Shown here: positions 1-15,000 of the stretch, piece after piece
How the letters are laid out: each line of letters opens with the position of its first letter
How positions within the stretch are numbered: position 1 is the first letter of the stretch
Assembly (NCBI RefSeq): GCF_038502225.1
Contig: NC_091303.1
Coordinates: 32,564,530 to 32,628,529, forward strand
DNA from: Cherax quadricarinatus
Taxonomy: Eukaryota > Arthropoda > Malacostraca > Decapoda > Parastacidae
Length of the DNA stretch: 64,000 nucleotides
Direction of reading: 5' to 3'
Position numbers and translations under genes: made by a program
Notes under the pieces: generated by a model
Told to the model about the DNA's origin: nothing
Seen by the model: the letters and a program-made list of their open reading frames with translations, nothing else
Database searches by the model: none

Positions 1-3000
1 GAGTGATCTTCCCCGTGATCAACACCTTGAGTGATCTTCCCCGTGATCAACACCTCGAGTGATCTTCCCCGTGATCAACACCTCGAGTGATCTTCCCTGT
101 GAACAACACCTCGAGTGATCTTCCCTGTGATCAACACCTCGAGTGATCTTCCCAGTGATCAGCACCTCGAGTGATCTTCCCCTTGATCAACAAATCGAGT
201 GAGTGATCAGTACCTCGAGTGATCTTCCCCGTGATCAACACCTCGAGTGATCTTCCCAGTGATCAGCACCTCGAGTGATCTTCCCAGTGATCAACACCTT
301 GAGTGATCTTCCCCGTGATCAACACCTCGAGTGATGTATCTTCTCAGTGAGCAACACCTCGAGTGATCTTCCCTGTGATCAACACCTCGAGTGATCTTCC
401 CAGTGATCAACACCTCGAGTGATCTTCCCCTTGATCAACAAATCGAGTGATCATCCGCGTGAGCAACACCTCCAGTGATCTTCCCCGTGATCAACACCTC
501 GAGTGATCTTCCCAGTGATCTACACCTTGAGTGATCTTCCCTGTGATCAACACCTCGAGTGATCTTCCCTGTGATCAACACCTCGAGTGATCTTCCCTGT
601 GATCAACACCTCGAGTGATCTTCCCTGTGATCAACACCTCGAGTGATCTTCCCAGTGATCAACACCTCGAGTGATCTTCCCTGTGATCAACACCTCGAGT
701 GATGTTCAGAGTGATCAACACCTCGAGTGGTCTTCCTTCGATCGACACCTCGAGTGAACTTCCCCTTCATCAACACCTCGAGTGATCTTCCCCGTGATCA
801 ACACCTCGAGTGATCTTCCCTGTGATCAACACCTCGAGTGATCTTCCCTGTGATCAACACCTCGAGTGATCTTCCCGTGATCAACACCTCGAGTGATCTT
901 CCCTGTGATCAACACCTCGAGTGATCTTCCCTGTGATCAACACCTCGAGTGATCTTCCCTGTGATCAACACCTCGAGTGATCTTCCCTGTGATCAACACC
1001 TCGAGTGATCTTCCCCGTGATCAACACCTCGAGTGATCTTCCCCGTGATCAACACCTCGAGTGATCTTCCCTGTGATCAACACCTCGAGTGATCTTCCCC
1101 GTGATCAACACCTCGAGTGATCTTCCCCGTGATCAACACCTCGAGTGATCTTCCCCGTGATCAACACCTCGAGTGATCTTCCCTGTGATCAACACCTCGA
1201 GTGATCTTCCCTGTGATCAACACCTCGAGTGATCTTTCCCTTGATCAACACCTCGAGTGATCTTCTCCGTGATCAACACCTCGAGTGATCTTCCCCGTGT
1301 TCAACACCTCGAGTGATCTTCGTGAACAACACCTCGAGTGATCTTCCCAGTGATCAACACCTCGAGTGATCTTCCCTGTGATCAACACCTCGAGTGATCT
1401 TCCCTGTGATCAACACCTCGAGTGATCTTCCCAGTGATCAACACCTCGAGTGATCTTCCCCGTGATCAACACCTCGAGTGATCTTCCCTGTGAACAACAC
1501 CTCGAGTGATCTTCCCCGTGATCAACACCTCGAGTGATTTTCCCCGTGTTCAACACCTCGAGTGATCTTCTCCGTGAAGAACACCTCGAGTGATCTTCCC
1601 CGTGATCAACACCTCGAGTGATCTTCCTTGTGATTAACACCTCTAGTGATCTTCCCCGTGATCAACACCTCGAGTGATCTTAACCGTGATCAACACCTCG
1701 AGTGATCTTCCACGTGAGCAACACCTCGAGTGATCTTCCCTGTGAACAACACCTCGAGTGATCTTCCCCGTGTTCAACACCTCGAGTGATCTTCGTGAAC
1801 AACACCTCGAGTGATCTTCCCAGTGATCAACACCTCGAGTGATCTTCCCCGTGATCAACACCTCGAGTGATCTTCCCAGTGATCAACATACTGAGAGATC
1901 TTCCCTGTGATCAACACCTCGAGTGATCTTCCCAGTGGTCAACTTCTCGAGTGATCTTCCCCGTGATCAACACCTCGAGTGATCTGATCAACATATCGAG
2001 TGATCCGCGTCAACACCATGTGAGAGTGATCTTCCCTAGTGTGATCAACACCTCGAGTGATCTTCCCCTTGATGATCAACACCTCTGATCAACACCAGGA
2101 GTGATCTTCCCCGTGATCAACACCTTGAGTGATGTTCACTGTGATCAACACCTCGAGTTATCTTCCCCGTGATCAACACCTCGAGTGATGTTCACTGTGA
2201 TCAACACCTCGAGTGATCTTCCCCGTGATCAACACCTCGAGTGAACTTCCCCCTGATCAACACCTTGATTGACCTTCCTTGTGATCAACACCTCGAGTGA
2301 TCTTTCCCGTGAACAAAACATCGAATGACCTTCCCAGTGATCAACACCTCGAGTGATCTTCCCAGTGATAAAACCTCGAGTGATCTTCCCAGTGATCAAC
2401 ACCTCGAGTGATGTTCACCGTGATCAACTCCTCGAGTGATCTTCCGTGTGTTCAACACCTCGAGTGATGTTCACCGTGATTAACACCTCTAGCGAGCTTC
2501 GTTTTGATCAACACCTCGAGTGATCTTCCCCGTGATCAAAACATCGAGAGATCTTCCCCGTGATCAACACCTCGATTGATGTTCACCGTGATTAACACCT
2601 TAGTGATCTTCCCTGTGATCAACACCTCGAGTGATGCTCACAAAGATCAACACCACTATTGATCTTCCCTATGATCAACACCTCGAGTTATCTTCCCCCT
2701 GATCAACACCTCGAGTGATGCTCACCCTGATCAACACCTCGAGTTATCTTCCCTGTGATCAACACCTCGAGTGATCTTCCCCGTGATCAACACCTCGAGT
2801 TATCTTCCCTGTGATCAACACCTCGAGTGATCTTCCCCGTGATCAACACCTCGAGTGATCTTCCCCGTGATCAACACCTCGAGTGATCTTCCCCGTGATT
2901 AACACCTCGAGTGATCTTCCCAGTGATCAACATCTCGAGTGATCTTAACCGTAATCAACATCTCGAGCGATCTTCCCTGTGATCAACATTTCGAGTGATC

Positions 3001-6000
3001 TTCCTTGTGATTAACACCTCGAGTGATCTTCCTTGTGATTAACACCTCGAGTGATCTTCCCCTTGATCAACACCTCGAGTGATCTTCCCCGTGATCAACA
3101 CCTCGAGTGATCTTCCCCGTGATCAACACCTCGAGTGATCTTCCCCGTGTTCAACACCTCGAGTGATCTTCCACGTGAGCAACACCTCGAGTGATCTTCC
3201 CTGTGAACAACACCTCGAGTGATCTTCGTGAACAACACCTCGAGTGATCTTCCCAGTGATCAACACCTCGAGTGATCTTCCCCGTGATTAACACCTCGAG
3301 TGATCTTCCCCTTGATCAACATCTCGAGTGATCTTCCATGTGATCAACACCTCGAGTGATCTTCCCCGTGATCAACACCTCGAGAGATCTTCCCTGTGAA
3401 CAACACCTCGAGTGATCTTCCCCGTGATCAACACCTAGAGTGATCTTCCCCGTGATCAACACCTCGAGTGATCTTCCCCGTGATTAACACCTCGAGTGAA
3501 CTTCCCCGTGATCAACACCTAGAGTGATTTTCACCGTGATCAACACCTAGAGTGATCTTCCATGTGATCAACACCTCTAGTGATACTCACCGTGATCAAC
3601 ACCTCGAGTGATCTTCCCAGTGATCAACACCTCGAGTGATCTTCCCCGTGATCAACACCTCGAGTGATCTTCCCTGTGATCAACACCTCGAGTGATCTTC
3701 CCTGTGATCAACACCTCGAGTGATCTTCCCAGTGATCAACACCTCGAGTGATCTTCCCTGTGATCAACACCTCGAGTGATCTTCCCCGTGAGCAACACCT
3801 CCAGTGATCTTCCCTGTGATCAACACCTCGAGCGATCTTCCCCGTGATCAACACCTCGAGTGATCTTCTCTGTGAACAACTCCTCGAGTGATCTTCCCCG
3901 TGATAAACACCTCGAGTGATCTTCCCCGTGATTAACACCTAGAGTGATCTTCCCCGTGAACAACACCTGGAGTGATCTTCCCCGTGATCAACACCTCGAG
4001 TGATCTTCCCCGTGATCAACACCTCGAGTGATCTTCCCTGTGATCAACACCTCGAGTGATCTTCCCCTTTATCAACACCTCGAGTTATCTTCCCTGTGAT
4101 CAATACCTCGAGTGATCTTCAACGTGATCAACACCTCGAGTGATCTTCCCCGTGATCAACACCTCGAGTGATCTTCCCAGTGATCAACATACTGAGAGAT
4201 CTTCCCTGTGATCAACACCTCGAGTGATCTTCCCAGTGATCAGCACCTCGAGTGATCTTCCCCGTGACCAACACCTCGAGTGATCTTCCCCTTGATCAAC
4301 ACCTCGAGTGATCTTCTCCGTGATCAACACCTCGAGTGATCTTCCCCGTGATCAACATACTGAGAGATCTTCCCTGTGATCAACACCTCGAGTGATCTTC
4401 CCAGTGATCAGCACCTCGAGTGATCTTTCCCGTGATCAATACCTCGAGTGATCTTCACCTTGATCAACACCTCGAGTGATCTTCTCCGTGATCAACACCT
4501 CGAGTGATCTTCCCCGTGATCAACATATCGAGTGATCATCCGCGTGAGCAACACCTCCAGTGATCTTCCATGTGATCAACACCTCGAGTGATCTTCCCAG
4601 TGATCAGCACCTCGAGTGATCTTCCCCGAGATCAACACCTCGAGTGATCTTCCCCTTGATCAACACCTCGAGTGATCTTCCCCGTGATCAACACCTCGAG
4701 TGATCTTCCCCCTGATCAACACCAGGAGTGATCTTCCCCGTGATCAACACCTCGAGTGATGTTCACTGTGATCAACACCTCGAGTTATCTTCCCCGTGAT
4801 CAACACCTCGAGTGATCTTCCCCCTGATCAACACCTTGATTGACCTTCCTTGTGATCAACACCTCGAGTGATCTTTCCCGTGATCAAAACATCGAGTGAC
4901 CTTCCCAGTGATCAACACCTCGAGTGATCTTCCCAGTGATCAAAACCTCGAGTGACCTTCCCAGTGATCAACACCTCGAGTGATGTTCACCGTGATCAAC
5001 TCCTCGAGTGATCAACACCTCGAGTGATGTTCGTGAATGATCTTCAACACCCCTCCCCGTGATCAACACCTCGAGTGATGATTCCCCGTGATCAATCTTC
5101 CCCGTGATCAAGTCCTCGAGTGATCTTCCCTGTGATCAACACCTCGAGTGATCTTCCCTGTGATCAACACCTCGAGTGATCTTCCCCGTGATCAACACCT
5201 CGAGTGATCTTCCCCGTGATCAACACCTCGAGTTATCTTCCCTGTGATCAACACCTCGAGTGATCTTCCCCGTCATCAACACCTCGAGTGATCTTCCCCG
5301 TCATCAACACCTCGAGTGATCTTCCCCGTGATCAACACCTCTAGTGATCTTAACCGTGATCAACTCTTCGAGTCATCTTCACCGTGATCAACACCTCGAG
5401 TGACCTTCCTTGTGATCAGCACCTCGAGTGATCTTCCCTGTGATCAACACCTCGAGTGAGCTTCCCCGTGATCAACACCTCGAGTGATCTTCCCCGTGAT
5501 CAACACCTCGATAGATGTTCTTCGTGATCAACACCTCGAGTGATCTTCCCCTTGATGAGCATAGTGATGTTCACCGTGATCTCGAGTGATCTTCTTTTGA
5601 TGAGTACCTCGAGTGATGTTCACCGTGATCAACACCTCGAGTGATCTTCCTTTTGATCAGCACCTCTAGTGATCTTTCCCGAGATCAAAACCTCGAGTGA
5701 TCTTCCCTGTGATAACACCTTGAGTGATCTTCCCTGTGATCAACACCTCAAGTGATGTTCACTGTGATCATCACCTCGATTGATCTTCCCCGTGATCCAA
5801 ACCTCGAGTGATCTTCCCCTTGATCAACACCTCGAGTGATGTTCACCGTGATCAACACCTCGAGTGAACTTCCATGTGATCAACACCTCGAGTGACCTTC
5901 CCCGTGATCAACACTTCGAGTGATCTTCGCCGTGATCAACACCTCGAGTGATCTTCCCCGTGATCAACACCTCGAGTGATCTTCCTCCTGATCAACACCA

Positions 6001-9000
6001 CGAGTGATCTTCCCCGTGATCAACTCCTCGAGTGATGTTCACTGTGATCAACACCTCGAGTGATCTTCCCCGTGATCAACACCTGGAGTGATCTTCCCCC
6101 TGATCAACACCTCGATTGATCTTCCTTGTGATCAACACCTCGAGTAATCTTCCTCGTGATCAACACCTCGAGTGATCTTTCCCGTGATCAAAACATCGAG
6201 TGACCTTCCCAGTGATCAACACCTCGAGTGATCTTCCCAGTGATCAAAACCTCGAGTGATCTTTTCCTTTAATCAACACCTCGAGTGACCTTCCCTGTGA
6301 TCAACACCTCGAGTGATGCTCACCGTGATCAAAACATCGAGAGATCTTCCCCGTGATCAACACCTCGAGTGATGTTCACCGTGATCAACACCTCGAATGA
6401 CCTTCCCCGTGATCAACACCTCGAGTGATCTTCCCTGTGATCAACACCTCGAGTGATGCTCACCGTGATCAACACCTCGAATGATCTTCCCTGTGATCAA
6501 CAGCTCGAGTGATCTTCACCCTTATCAACACCACGAGTGATCTTCCCCGTGATCAACACCTCGAGTGATGTTCACTGTGATCAACACCTCGCGTGATCTT
6601 CCCCGTGATCAACACCTCGAGTGATCTTCCCCCTGATCAACACCTCGATTGATCTTCCTTGTGATCAACACCTCGAGTGATGCTCACCCTTATCAACAAC
6701 TCGAGTGATCTTTCCTGTAATCAACACTTCGATGTGATGTTCACTGTGATCAATACCTCGAGTGATCTTCATTGTGATCAACGTGATCAACACCTCGAGT
6801 GATGTTCACCGTGATCAACACCTCGAGTTATCTTACCCGTGATCAACACCTCGAGTGATCTTCCCTGTGACCAACACCTCGAGTGATCTTCCCTGTGATC
6901 AGCACGTCGAGTGATCTTCCCAGTGATCAACACCTCGAGTGATCTTCCCAGTGATCAACATACTGAGAGATCTTCCCTGTGATCAACACCTCGAGTGATC
7001 TTCCCAGTGATCAACACCTCGAGTGATCTTCCCCGTGATCAACACCTCGAGTGATCTTCCCCTTGATCAACACCTCGAGTTATCTTCCCTGTGATCAATA
7101 CCTCGAGTGATGTATCTTCCCCGTGATAAACAGCTCGAGTGATCTTCCCCGTGATCAACACCTCGAGTGATCTTCCCAGTGGTCAACTTCTCGAGTGATC
7201 TTCCCCGTGATCAACACCTCGAGTGATCTTCGCCTTGATCAACACCTCGAGTTATCTTCCCTGTGATCAACACCTCGAGTGATCTTCCCCTTGATCAACA
7301 CCTCAAGTGATCTTCCCCGTGAGCAGCACCTCCAGTGATCTTCCCTGTGATCAACACCTCGAGCGATCTTCCCCGTGATCAACACCTCGAGTGATCTTCC
7401 CCGTGATCAACACCTAGAGTGATCTTCCCCGTGAACAACACCTAGAGTGATCTTCCCAGTGATCAACACCTCGAGTGATCTTCCCCGTGATCAACACATC
7501 GAGTGATCTTCCCTGTGATCAACACCTCGAGTGATCTTCCCTTTATCAACACCTCGAGTTATCTTCCCTGTGATGAATACCTCGAGTGATCTTAAACGTG
7601 ATCAACACCTCGAGTGATCTTCCCAGTGATCAACATACTGAGAGATCTTCCCTGTGATCAACACCTCGAGTGATGTTCACTGTGATCAACACCTTGAGCG
7701 ATCTTCCCTGTGATCAACACCTCGTGTGATGTTCAGAGTGATTAACATCTCGAGTGAGCTTCCTTGTGATCAACACCTCGAATGATCTTCCCAGTGATCA
7801 ACATACTGAGAGATCTTCCCTGTTATCAACACCTCGAGTGATGTTCACTGTGATCAACACCTTGAGCGATCTTCCCTGTGATCAACACCTCGTGTGATGT
7901 TCAGAGTGATTAACATCTCGAGTGATCTTCCATGTGATCAACACATCGAGTGATCTTCCCCGTGATCAGCACCTCGAGTGATCTTCCCTGTGATCAACAC
8001 CTCGAGTGATCTTCCCCGTGATCAACACCTCGAGTGATCTTCCCAGTGATCAACACCTCGAGTGATCTTCCCCGTGATCAACACATCGAGTAATCTTCCC
8101 CGTGATTAACACCTCGAGTGATATTCCCCGTGATCAGCACCTCGAATGATCTTCCCCGTGATCATCACCTCGAGTGATCTTCCCCGTGATCAAGTCCTCG
8201 AGTGATCTTCCCTGTGATCAACACCTCGAGTGATCTTCCCCGTGATCAACACCTCGAGTAATCTTCCCTGTGATCAACACCTCGAGTAATCTTCCCTGAG
8301 TTCAACACCTCGAGTGATCTTCCCCGTCATCAACACCTCGAGTGATTTTCCCCGTGATCATCACCACGAGTGATCTTCCACGTGATCAACACCTCTAGTG
8401 ATCTTAACCGTGCTCATCTTCACCGTGATCAACACCTCGAGTGACCTTCCTTGTGATCAACACCTCGAGTGATCTTCCCTGTGATCAACACCTCGAGTGA
8501 GCTTCCCCGTGATCAACACCTCGAGTGATCTTCCCCGTGATCAACACCTCGATGGGTGTTCTTCGTGATCAACACCTCGAGTGATCTTCCCCTTGAATAA
8601 CACCTCTAGTGATATTCTCCTTGATGAGCACCTCGAGTGATGTTCACCGTGATCAACACCTCGAGTGATCTTCCTTTTGATCAGCACCTCTAGTGATGTT
8701 CCTTGTGATCAGCACCTCTAGTGATGTTCCCTGTGATCAGCACCTCTAGTGATCTTCCCCGAGATCAAAACCTAGAGTGTTCTTCCCTGTGATAACACCT
8801 TCAGTGATCTTCCTCTGATCAACACCTCAAGTGATGTTCACTGTAATCATCACCTCGAGTGATCTTCCCCGTGATCCAAACCTCGAGTGAACTTCCCTGT
8901 GATAACATTTCGAGTGATCTTCCCCTTGATCAACACCTCGAGTGATGTTCACCGTGATCAACACCTCGAGTGAACTTCCATGTGATCAACACCTCGAGTG

Positions 9001-12000
9001 ACCTTCCCCGTGATCAACACTTCGAGTGATCTTCGCCGTGATCAACACCTCGACTGATCTTCCCCGTGATCAACACCTCGAGTGATCTTCCCCGTGATCA
9101 ACACCTCGAGTGATCCTCCCCCTGATCAACACCACGAGTGATCTTCCCCGTGATCAACACCTCGAGTGATGTTCACTGTGATCAACACCTCGAGTGATCT
9201 TCCCCGTGATCAACACCTCGAGTGATCTTCCCCCTGATCAACACCTCGATTGATCTTCCTTGTGATCAACACCTCGAGTAATCTTCCTCGTGATCAACAC
9301 CTCGAGTGATCTTTCCCGTGATCAAAACATCGAGTGACCTTCCCAGTGATCAACACCTCGAGTGATCTTCCCAGTGATCAAAACCTCGAGTGATCTTCCC
9401 TGTGATCAACACCTCGAGTGATGTTCACCGTGATCAACTCCTCGAGTGATCTTCCGTGAGTTCAACACCTCGAGTGACCTTCCCTGTGATCAACACCTCG
9501 AGTGATCTTCCCCGTGATCAACACCTCGAGTGATGTTCACCGTGATCAACTCCTCGAGTGATCTTCCGTGTGTTCAACACCTTGAGTGATGCTCACCGTG
9601 ATCAACACCTCGAATGATCTTCCCTGTGATCAACACCTCGAGTGATCCTCCCCCTGATCAACACCACGAGTGATCTTTCCCGTGATGAACACCTCGAGTG
9701 ATGTTCACTGTGATCAACACCTCGCGTGATCTTCCCCGTGATCAACACCTCGAGTGATCTTCCCCCTGATCAACACCTCGATTGATCTTCCTTGTGATCA
9801 ACACCTCGAGTAATCTTCCTCGTGATCAACACCTCGAGTGATCTTTCCCGTGATCAAAACATCGAGAGATCTTCCCCGTGATCAACACCTCGAGTGATGC
9901 TCACCCTTGTTAACAACTCGAGTGATCTTTCCTGTGATCAACACTTCGAGTGATGTTCACTGTGATCAATACCTCAAGTGATCTTCATTGTGATCAACAC
10001 CTCGAGTGATGTTCACCGTGATCAACACCTCGAGTGATCTTCCCTGTGATCAACACCTCGAGTGATGTTCACCCTTATCAACACCTCGAGTGATCCTCCC
10101 CCTGATCAACACCACGAGTGATCTTCCCCGTGATCAACACCTCGAGTGATCTTCCCCGTGATCAACACCTCGAGTGATCTTCCCTGTTATCAACACCTCG
10201 AGTGACCTTCCCTGTGGTCAACACCTCTAGAGATGTTCACCGTGATCAACACCTCGACTGATCTTCCCCTGATCAAAACCTCGAGTGATCTTCCTTGTGA
10301 TCAACACGTCGAGTGATCTTCCCTTTCATCAACACCTCGAGTGATTTTCCCTGTGATCAACACCTCTAGTGATCTTTCCCCTGATCAAAACCTCTTGTGA
10401 TCTTCCCTGTGATCAACACCTCGAGTGATCTTCCCCGTGATCAACACCTCGAGTGATCTTCCCTGTGATCAACACTTCGAGTGATCTTCCCTGTGAACAA
10501 CACCTCGAGTGATCTTCCCCGTGATCAACACTCGAGTGATCTTCCCCGTGATCAACACCTCGAGTGATCTTCCCTCTGATCAACATTTCGAGTGATCTTC
10601 CCCGTGATGAATACCTCGAGTGATCTTTCCCTTGATCAACACCTCGAGTGATCTTCTCCGTGATCAACACATCGAGTGATCTTCCCCGTGATCAACATCA
10701 AAACCTCGAGTGATCTTCCCCGTGGTCAACACCTCGAGTGATCTTCCCCGTGGTCAACACCTCGAGTGATCTTCCCAGTGATAAAAACCTCGAGTGATCT
10801 TCCCTTTGATCAACACCTCGAGTGATATTCCCTGTGATTAGCACCTCAAGTGAACTTCCCAGTGATCAACACGTTGAGTCATCTTCACCGTGATCAACAC
10901 CTCGAGTGATGTTCACTGTGATCAACACCTCGTGTGATGTTCAGAGTGATTAACACCTCGAGTGAGCTTCCTTGTGATTAACACCTCGAATGACCTTTCC
11001 AGTCACCAAAACCTCGAGTGATCTTCCCCATGATCAACACATCGAGTAATCTTCCCCGTGATCAACACCTCGAGTGATATTCCCCGTGATCAGCACCTCG
11101 AATGATCTTCCCCGTGATCAAGTCCTCGAGTGATGCTCACCGTGATCATCACCTCCAGCGATCTTCCCTGTGATCAACACCTCGAGTTATCTTCCCTGTG
11201 ATCAACACGTCGAGTGATCTTTCCCGTGATCAACACCTCGAGTTATCTTCCCTGTGATCAACACGTCGAGTGATCTTCCCCGTGATCAACACCTCGAGTG
11301 ATCTTCCCCGTCATCAACACCTCGAGTGATCTTCCCCGTGATCAACACCTCTAGTGATCTTCATCTTCACCGCTATCAACACCTCGAGTGACCGTCCTTG
11401 TGATCAACACCTCGAGTGATCTTCCCTGTGATCAACACCTCGAGTGAGCTTCCCCGTGATCAACACCTCGACAGATGTTCTTCGTGATCAACACCTCGAG
11501 CGATCTTCCTCTTGAATAACACCTCTAGTGATATTCTACTTGATGAGTACCTCGAGTGATGTTCACCGTTATCAACACCTCGAGTGATCTTCCTTTTGAT
11601 CAGGGCCTCTAGTGATGTTCCCTGTGATCAGCACCTCTAGTGATCTTCCCCGAGATCAAAACCTCGAGTGATCTTCCCTGTGATAACACCTTGAGTGATC
11701 TTCCCTGTGATCAACATCTCAAGTGATGTTCACTGTGATCAACACCTCGAGTGATCTTCCCCGTGATCCAAACCTCGAGTGAACTTCCCTGTGATAACAG
11801 TTCGAGTGATCTTCCCCTTGATCAACACCTCGAGTGATGTTCACCGTGATCAACACCTCGAGTGACCTTCCCCGTGATCAACACTTCGAGTGATCTTCGC
11901 CGTGATCTACACCTCGAGTGATCTTCTTCGTGATCAACACCACGAGTGATCTTCCCCGTGATCAACACCTCGAGTGATCTTAACCGTGATCAACTCCTGT

Positions 12001-15000
12001 GAGTGATCTTCCCTCTGATCAACATTTCGAGAGATCTTCCCTGTGATCAACACCTCGAGTGATGCTCACCGTGATCAACACCTCGAGTGATCTTCCCTGT
12101 GATCAACACCTCGAGTGCTTTTCCCCGTGATCAACACCTCGAGTGATCTTCCCCATAATCAACACTTCGAGTGATCTTCCCCCTGATGAACACCTCGAGT
12201 TACGTTCACCGTGATCAACACCTCGAGTGATCTTCCCCGTGAACAACACTTCGAGTGATCTTCCCCGAGATCAACACCTCGAGTGATCTTCCCCGTGATC
12301 AACACTTCGAGTGATTTTCAACGTGATCAACACCTCGAGTGATCTTCCATGTGATCAACACCTCTAGTGATACTCACCGTGATCAACACCTCGAGTGATC
12401 TTCCCTGTGATCAACACCTCAAGTTATCTTCCCTGTGATCAACACCTCGAGTGATCTTCCACGTGAGCAACACCTCGAGTGATTTTCCCTGTGATCAACA
12501 CCTCGAGTGATGTTCACCCTTGATCAACACCTCGAGTGACTGATCAACACCTCGAGTGATCTTCCCCGTGATCAACACTCGAGTGATGTTCCCTGTGATC
12601 AACACCTCGAGTGATCGTTCCTCGAGTGTTGATCAACACCTCGAGTGATCTTACCCGTGACCTCGAGTGATGTTCACTGTGATCAACACCTCGAGTGATC
12701 TTCCCCGTGATCAACACCTCGAGTGATCTTCCCCCTGATCAACACCTCGATTGATCTTCCATGTGATCAACACCTCGTGTAATCTTCCTCGTGATCAACA
12801 CCTTGAGTGATCTTTCCCGTGATCAAAACATCGAGAGATCTTCCCCGTGATCAACACCTCGAGTGATGCTCACCCTTATCAACAACTCGAGTGATCTTTC
12901 CTGTGATCAACACTTCGATGTGATGTTCACTGTGATCAATACCTCGAGTGATCTTCATTGTGATCAACACTTCATGTGATCTTCCCCGTGATAAACACCT
13001 CGAGTGATGCTCACCCTTGTTAACAACTCGAGTGATCTTTCCTGTGATCAACACTTCGAGTGATGTTCACCGTGATCAACACCTCGAGTTATCTTCATTG
13101 TGATCAAAACCTCGAGTGATCTTCCCTGTGATCAAAACCTCGAGTGATCTTCCCTTTGATCAACACCTTGAGTGATCATGCCTGTGATCAACACCTCGAG
13201 TGGTCTTCCCAGTGATCAACACCTCGAGTGATCTTCCCCGTGATCAACACCTCGAGTGATCTTCCCTGTTATCAACACCTCGAGTGACCTTCCCTGTGGT
13301 CAACACCTCGAGTGATCTTCCTTGTGATCAACACGTCGAGTGATCTTCCCTGTTATCAACACCTCGAGTGATCTTCCCTGTGATCAACACTTCGAGTGAT
13401 CTTTCCCCTGTTCAAAACCTCGAGTGATCTTCCCTTTCATCAACACCTCGAGTGATTTTCCCTGTGATCAACACCTCTAGTGATCTTCCCCGTGATCAAC
13501 ACTTCGAGTCATCTTCCCCGTGATCAACACATCGAGTGATCTTCCCTGTGATCAACACCACGAGTGATCTTCCCTGTGATCAACACCTCGAGTGATCTTT
13601 CCCCTGATCAAAACCTCGAGTAATCTTCCCTGTGATCAACACGTCGAGTGATCTTCCCCGTGATCAACACTTCGAGTGATCTTCCCCGTGATCAACGCCT
13701 CGAGTGATCTTCCCTCTGATCAACACCACGAGTGACCTTCCTTGTGATCAACACCTCGAGTGATCTTCCCCGTGAACAAGACCTCGAGTGATCCTTCCCG
13801 TGATCAACACCTCGAGTGATCTTCCCCGTGATCAACATCAAAACCTCGAGTGATCTTCCCCGTGGTCAACACCTCGAGTGATCTTCCCAGTGATAAAAAC
13901 CTCGAGTGATCTTCCCTTTGATCTACACCTCGAGTGATATTCCCTGTGATTAACACCTTAAGTGATCTTCCCAGTGATCAACACGTTGAGTCATCTTCAC
14001 CGTGATCAACACCTCGAGTGATGTTCACTGTGATCAACACCTTGAGTGATCTTCCCTGTGATCAACACCTCGTGTGATGTTCAGAGTGATTAACACCTCG
14101 AGTGAGCTTCCTTGTGATCAACACCTCGAGTGATCTTTCCCGTGATCAACACTTCGAGTGATTTTCAACGTGATCAACACCTCGAGTGATCTTGTCTGTG
14201 ATCAACACATCGAGTGATCTTCCCCGTGATCAACACCTCGAATGATCTTCCCCGTGATCAACACCTCGAGTGATCTTCCCCGTGATCAAAACATCGAGAG
14301 ATCTTCCCCGTGATCAACCCCTCGATTGATGTTCACCGTGATTAACACCTTGAGTGATCTTCCCCGTGATCAACACCTCGAGTGATCTTCCCCCTGATCA
14401 ACACCTCGATTGATCTTCCTTGTGATCAACACCTCGATTGATCTTCCTCGTGATCAACACCTCGAGTGATCTTTCCCGTGATCAAAACACCTTGAGTGAT
14501 CTTCCCCGTGATCAACACCTCGAATGACCTTCCCCGTGATCAACACCTCGAGTGATCTTCTCTGTGATCAACACCTCGAGTGATGCTCACCGTGATCAAC
14601 ACCTCGAGTGATCTTCCCTGTGATCAACACCTCGAGTGATGTTCACCCTTATCAACACCTCGAGTGATCCTCCCCCTGATCAACACCACGAGTGATTAAT
14701 CAACACCTCGAGTGACCTTCCCTGTGATCAACACCTCGAGTGATCTTCCCAGTGATCAACACCTCGAGTGATGCTCACCCTGATCAACAACTCGAGTGAT
14801 CTTTCCTGTGATCAACACTTCGATGTGATGTTCACTGTGACCAATACCTAGAGTGATCTTCATTGTGATCAACACTTCATGTGATCTTCCCCGTGATAAA
14901 CACCTCGAGTGATGCTCACCCTTGTCAACAACTCGAGTGATCTTTCCTGTGATCAACACTTCGAGTGATGTTCACTGTGATCAATACCTCAAGTGATCTT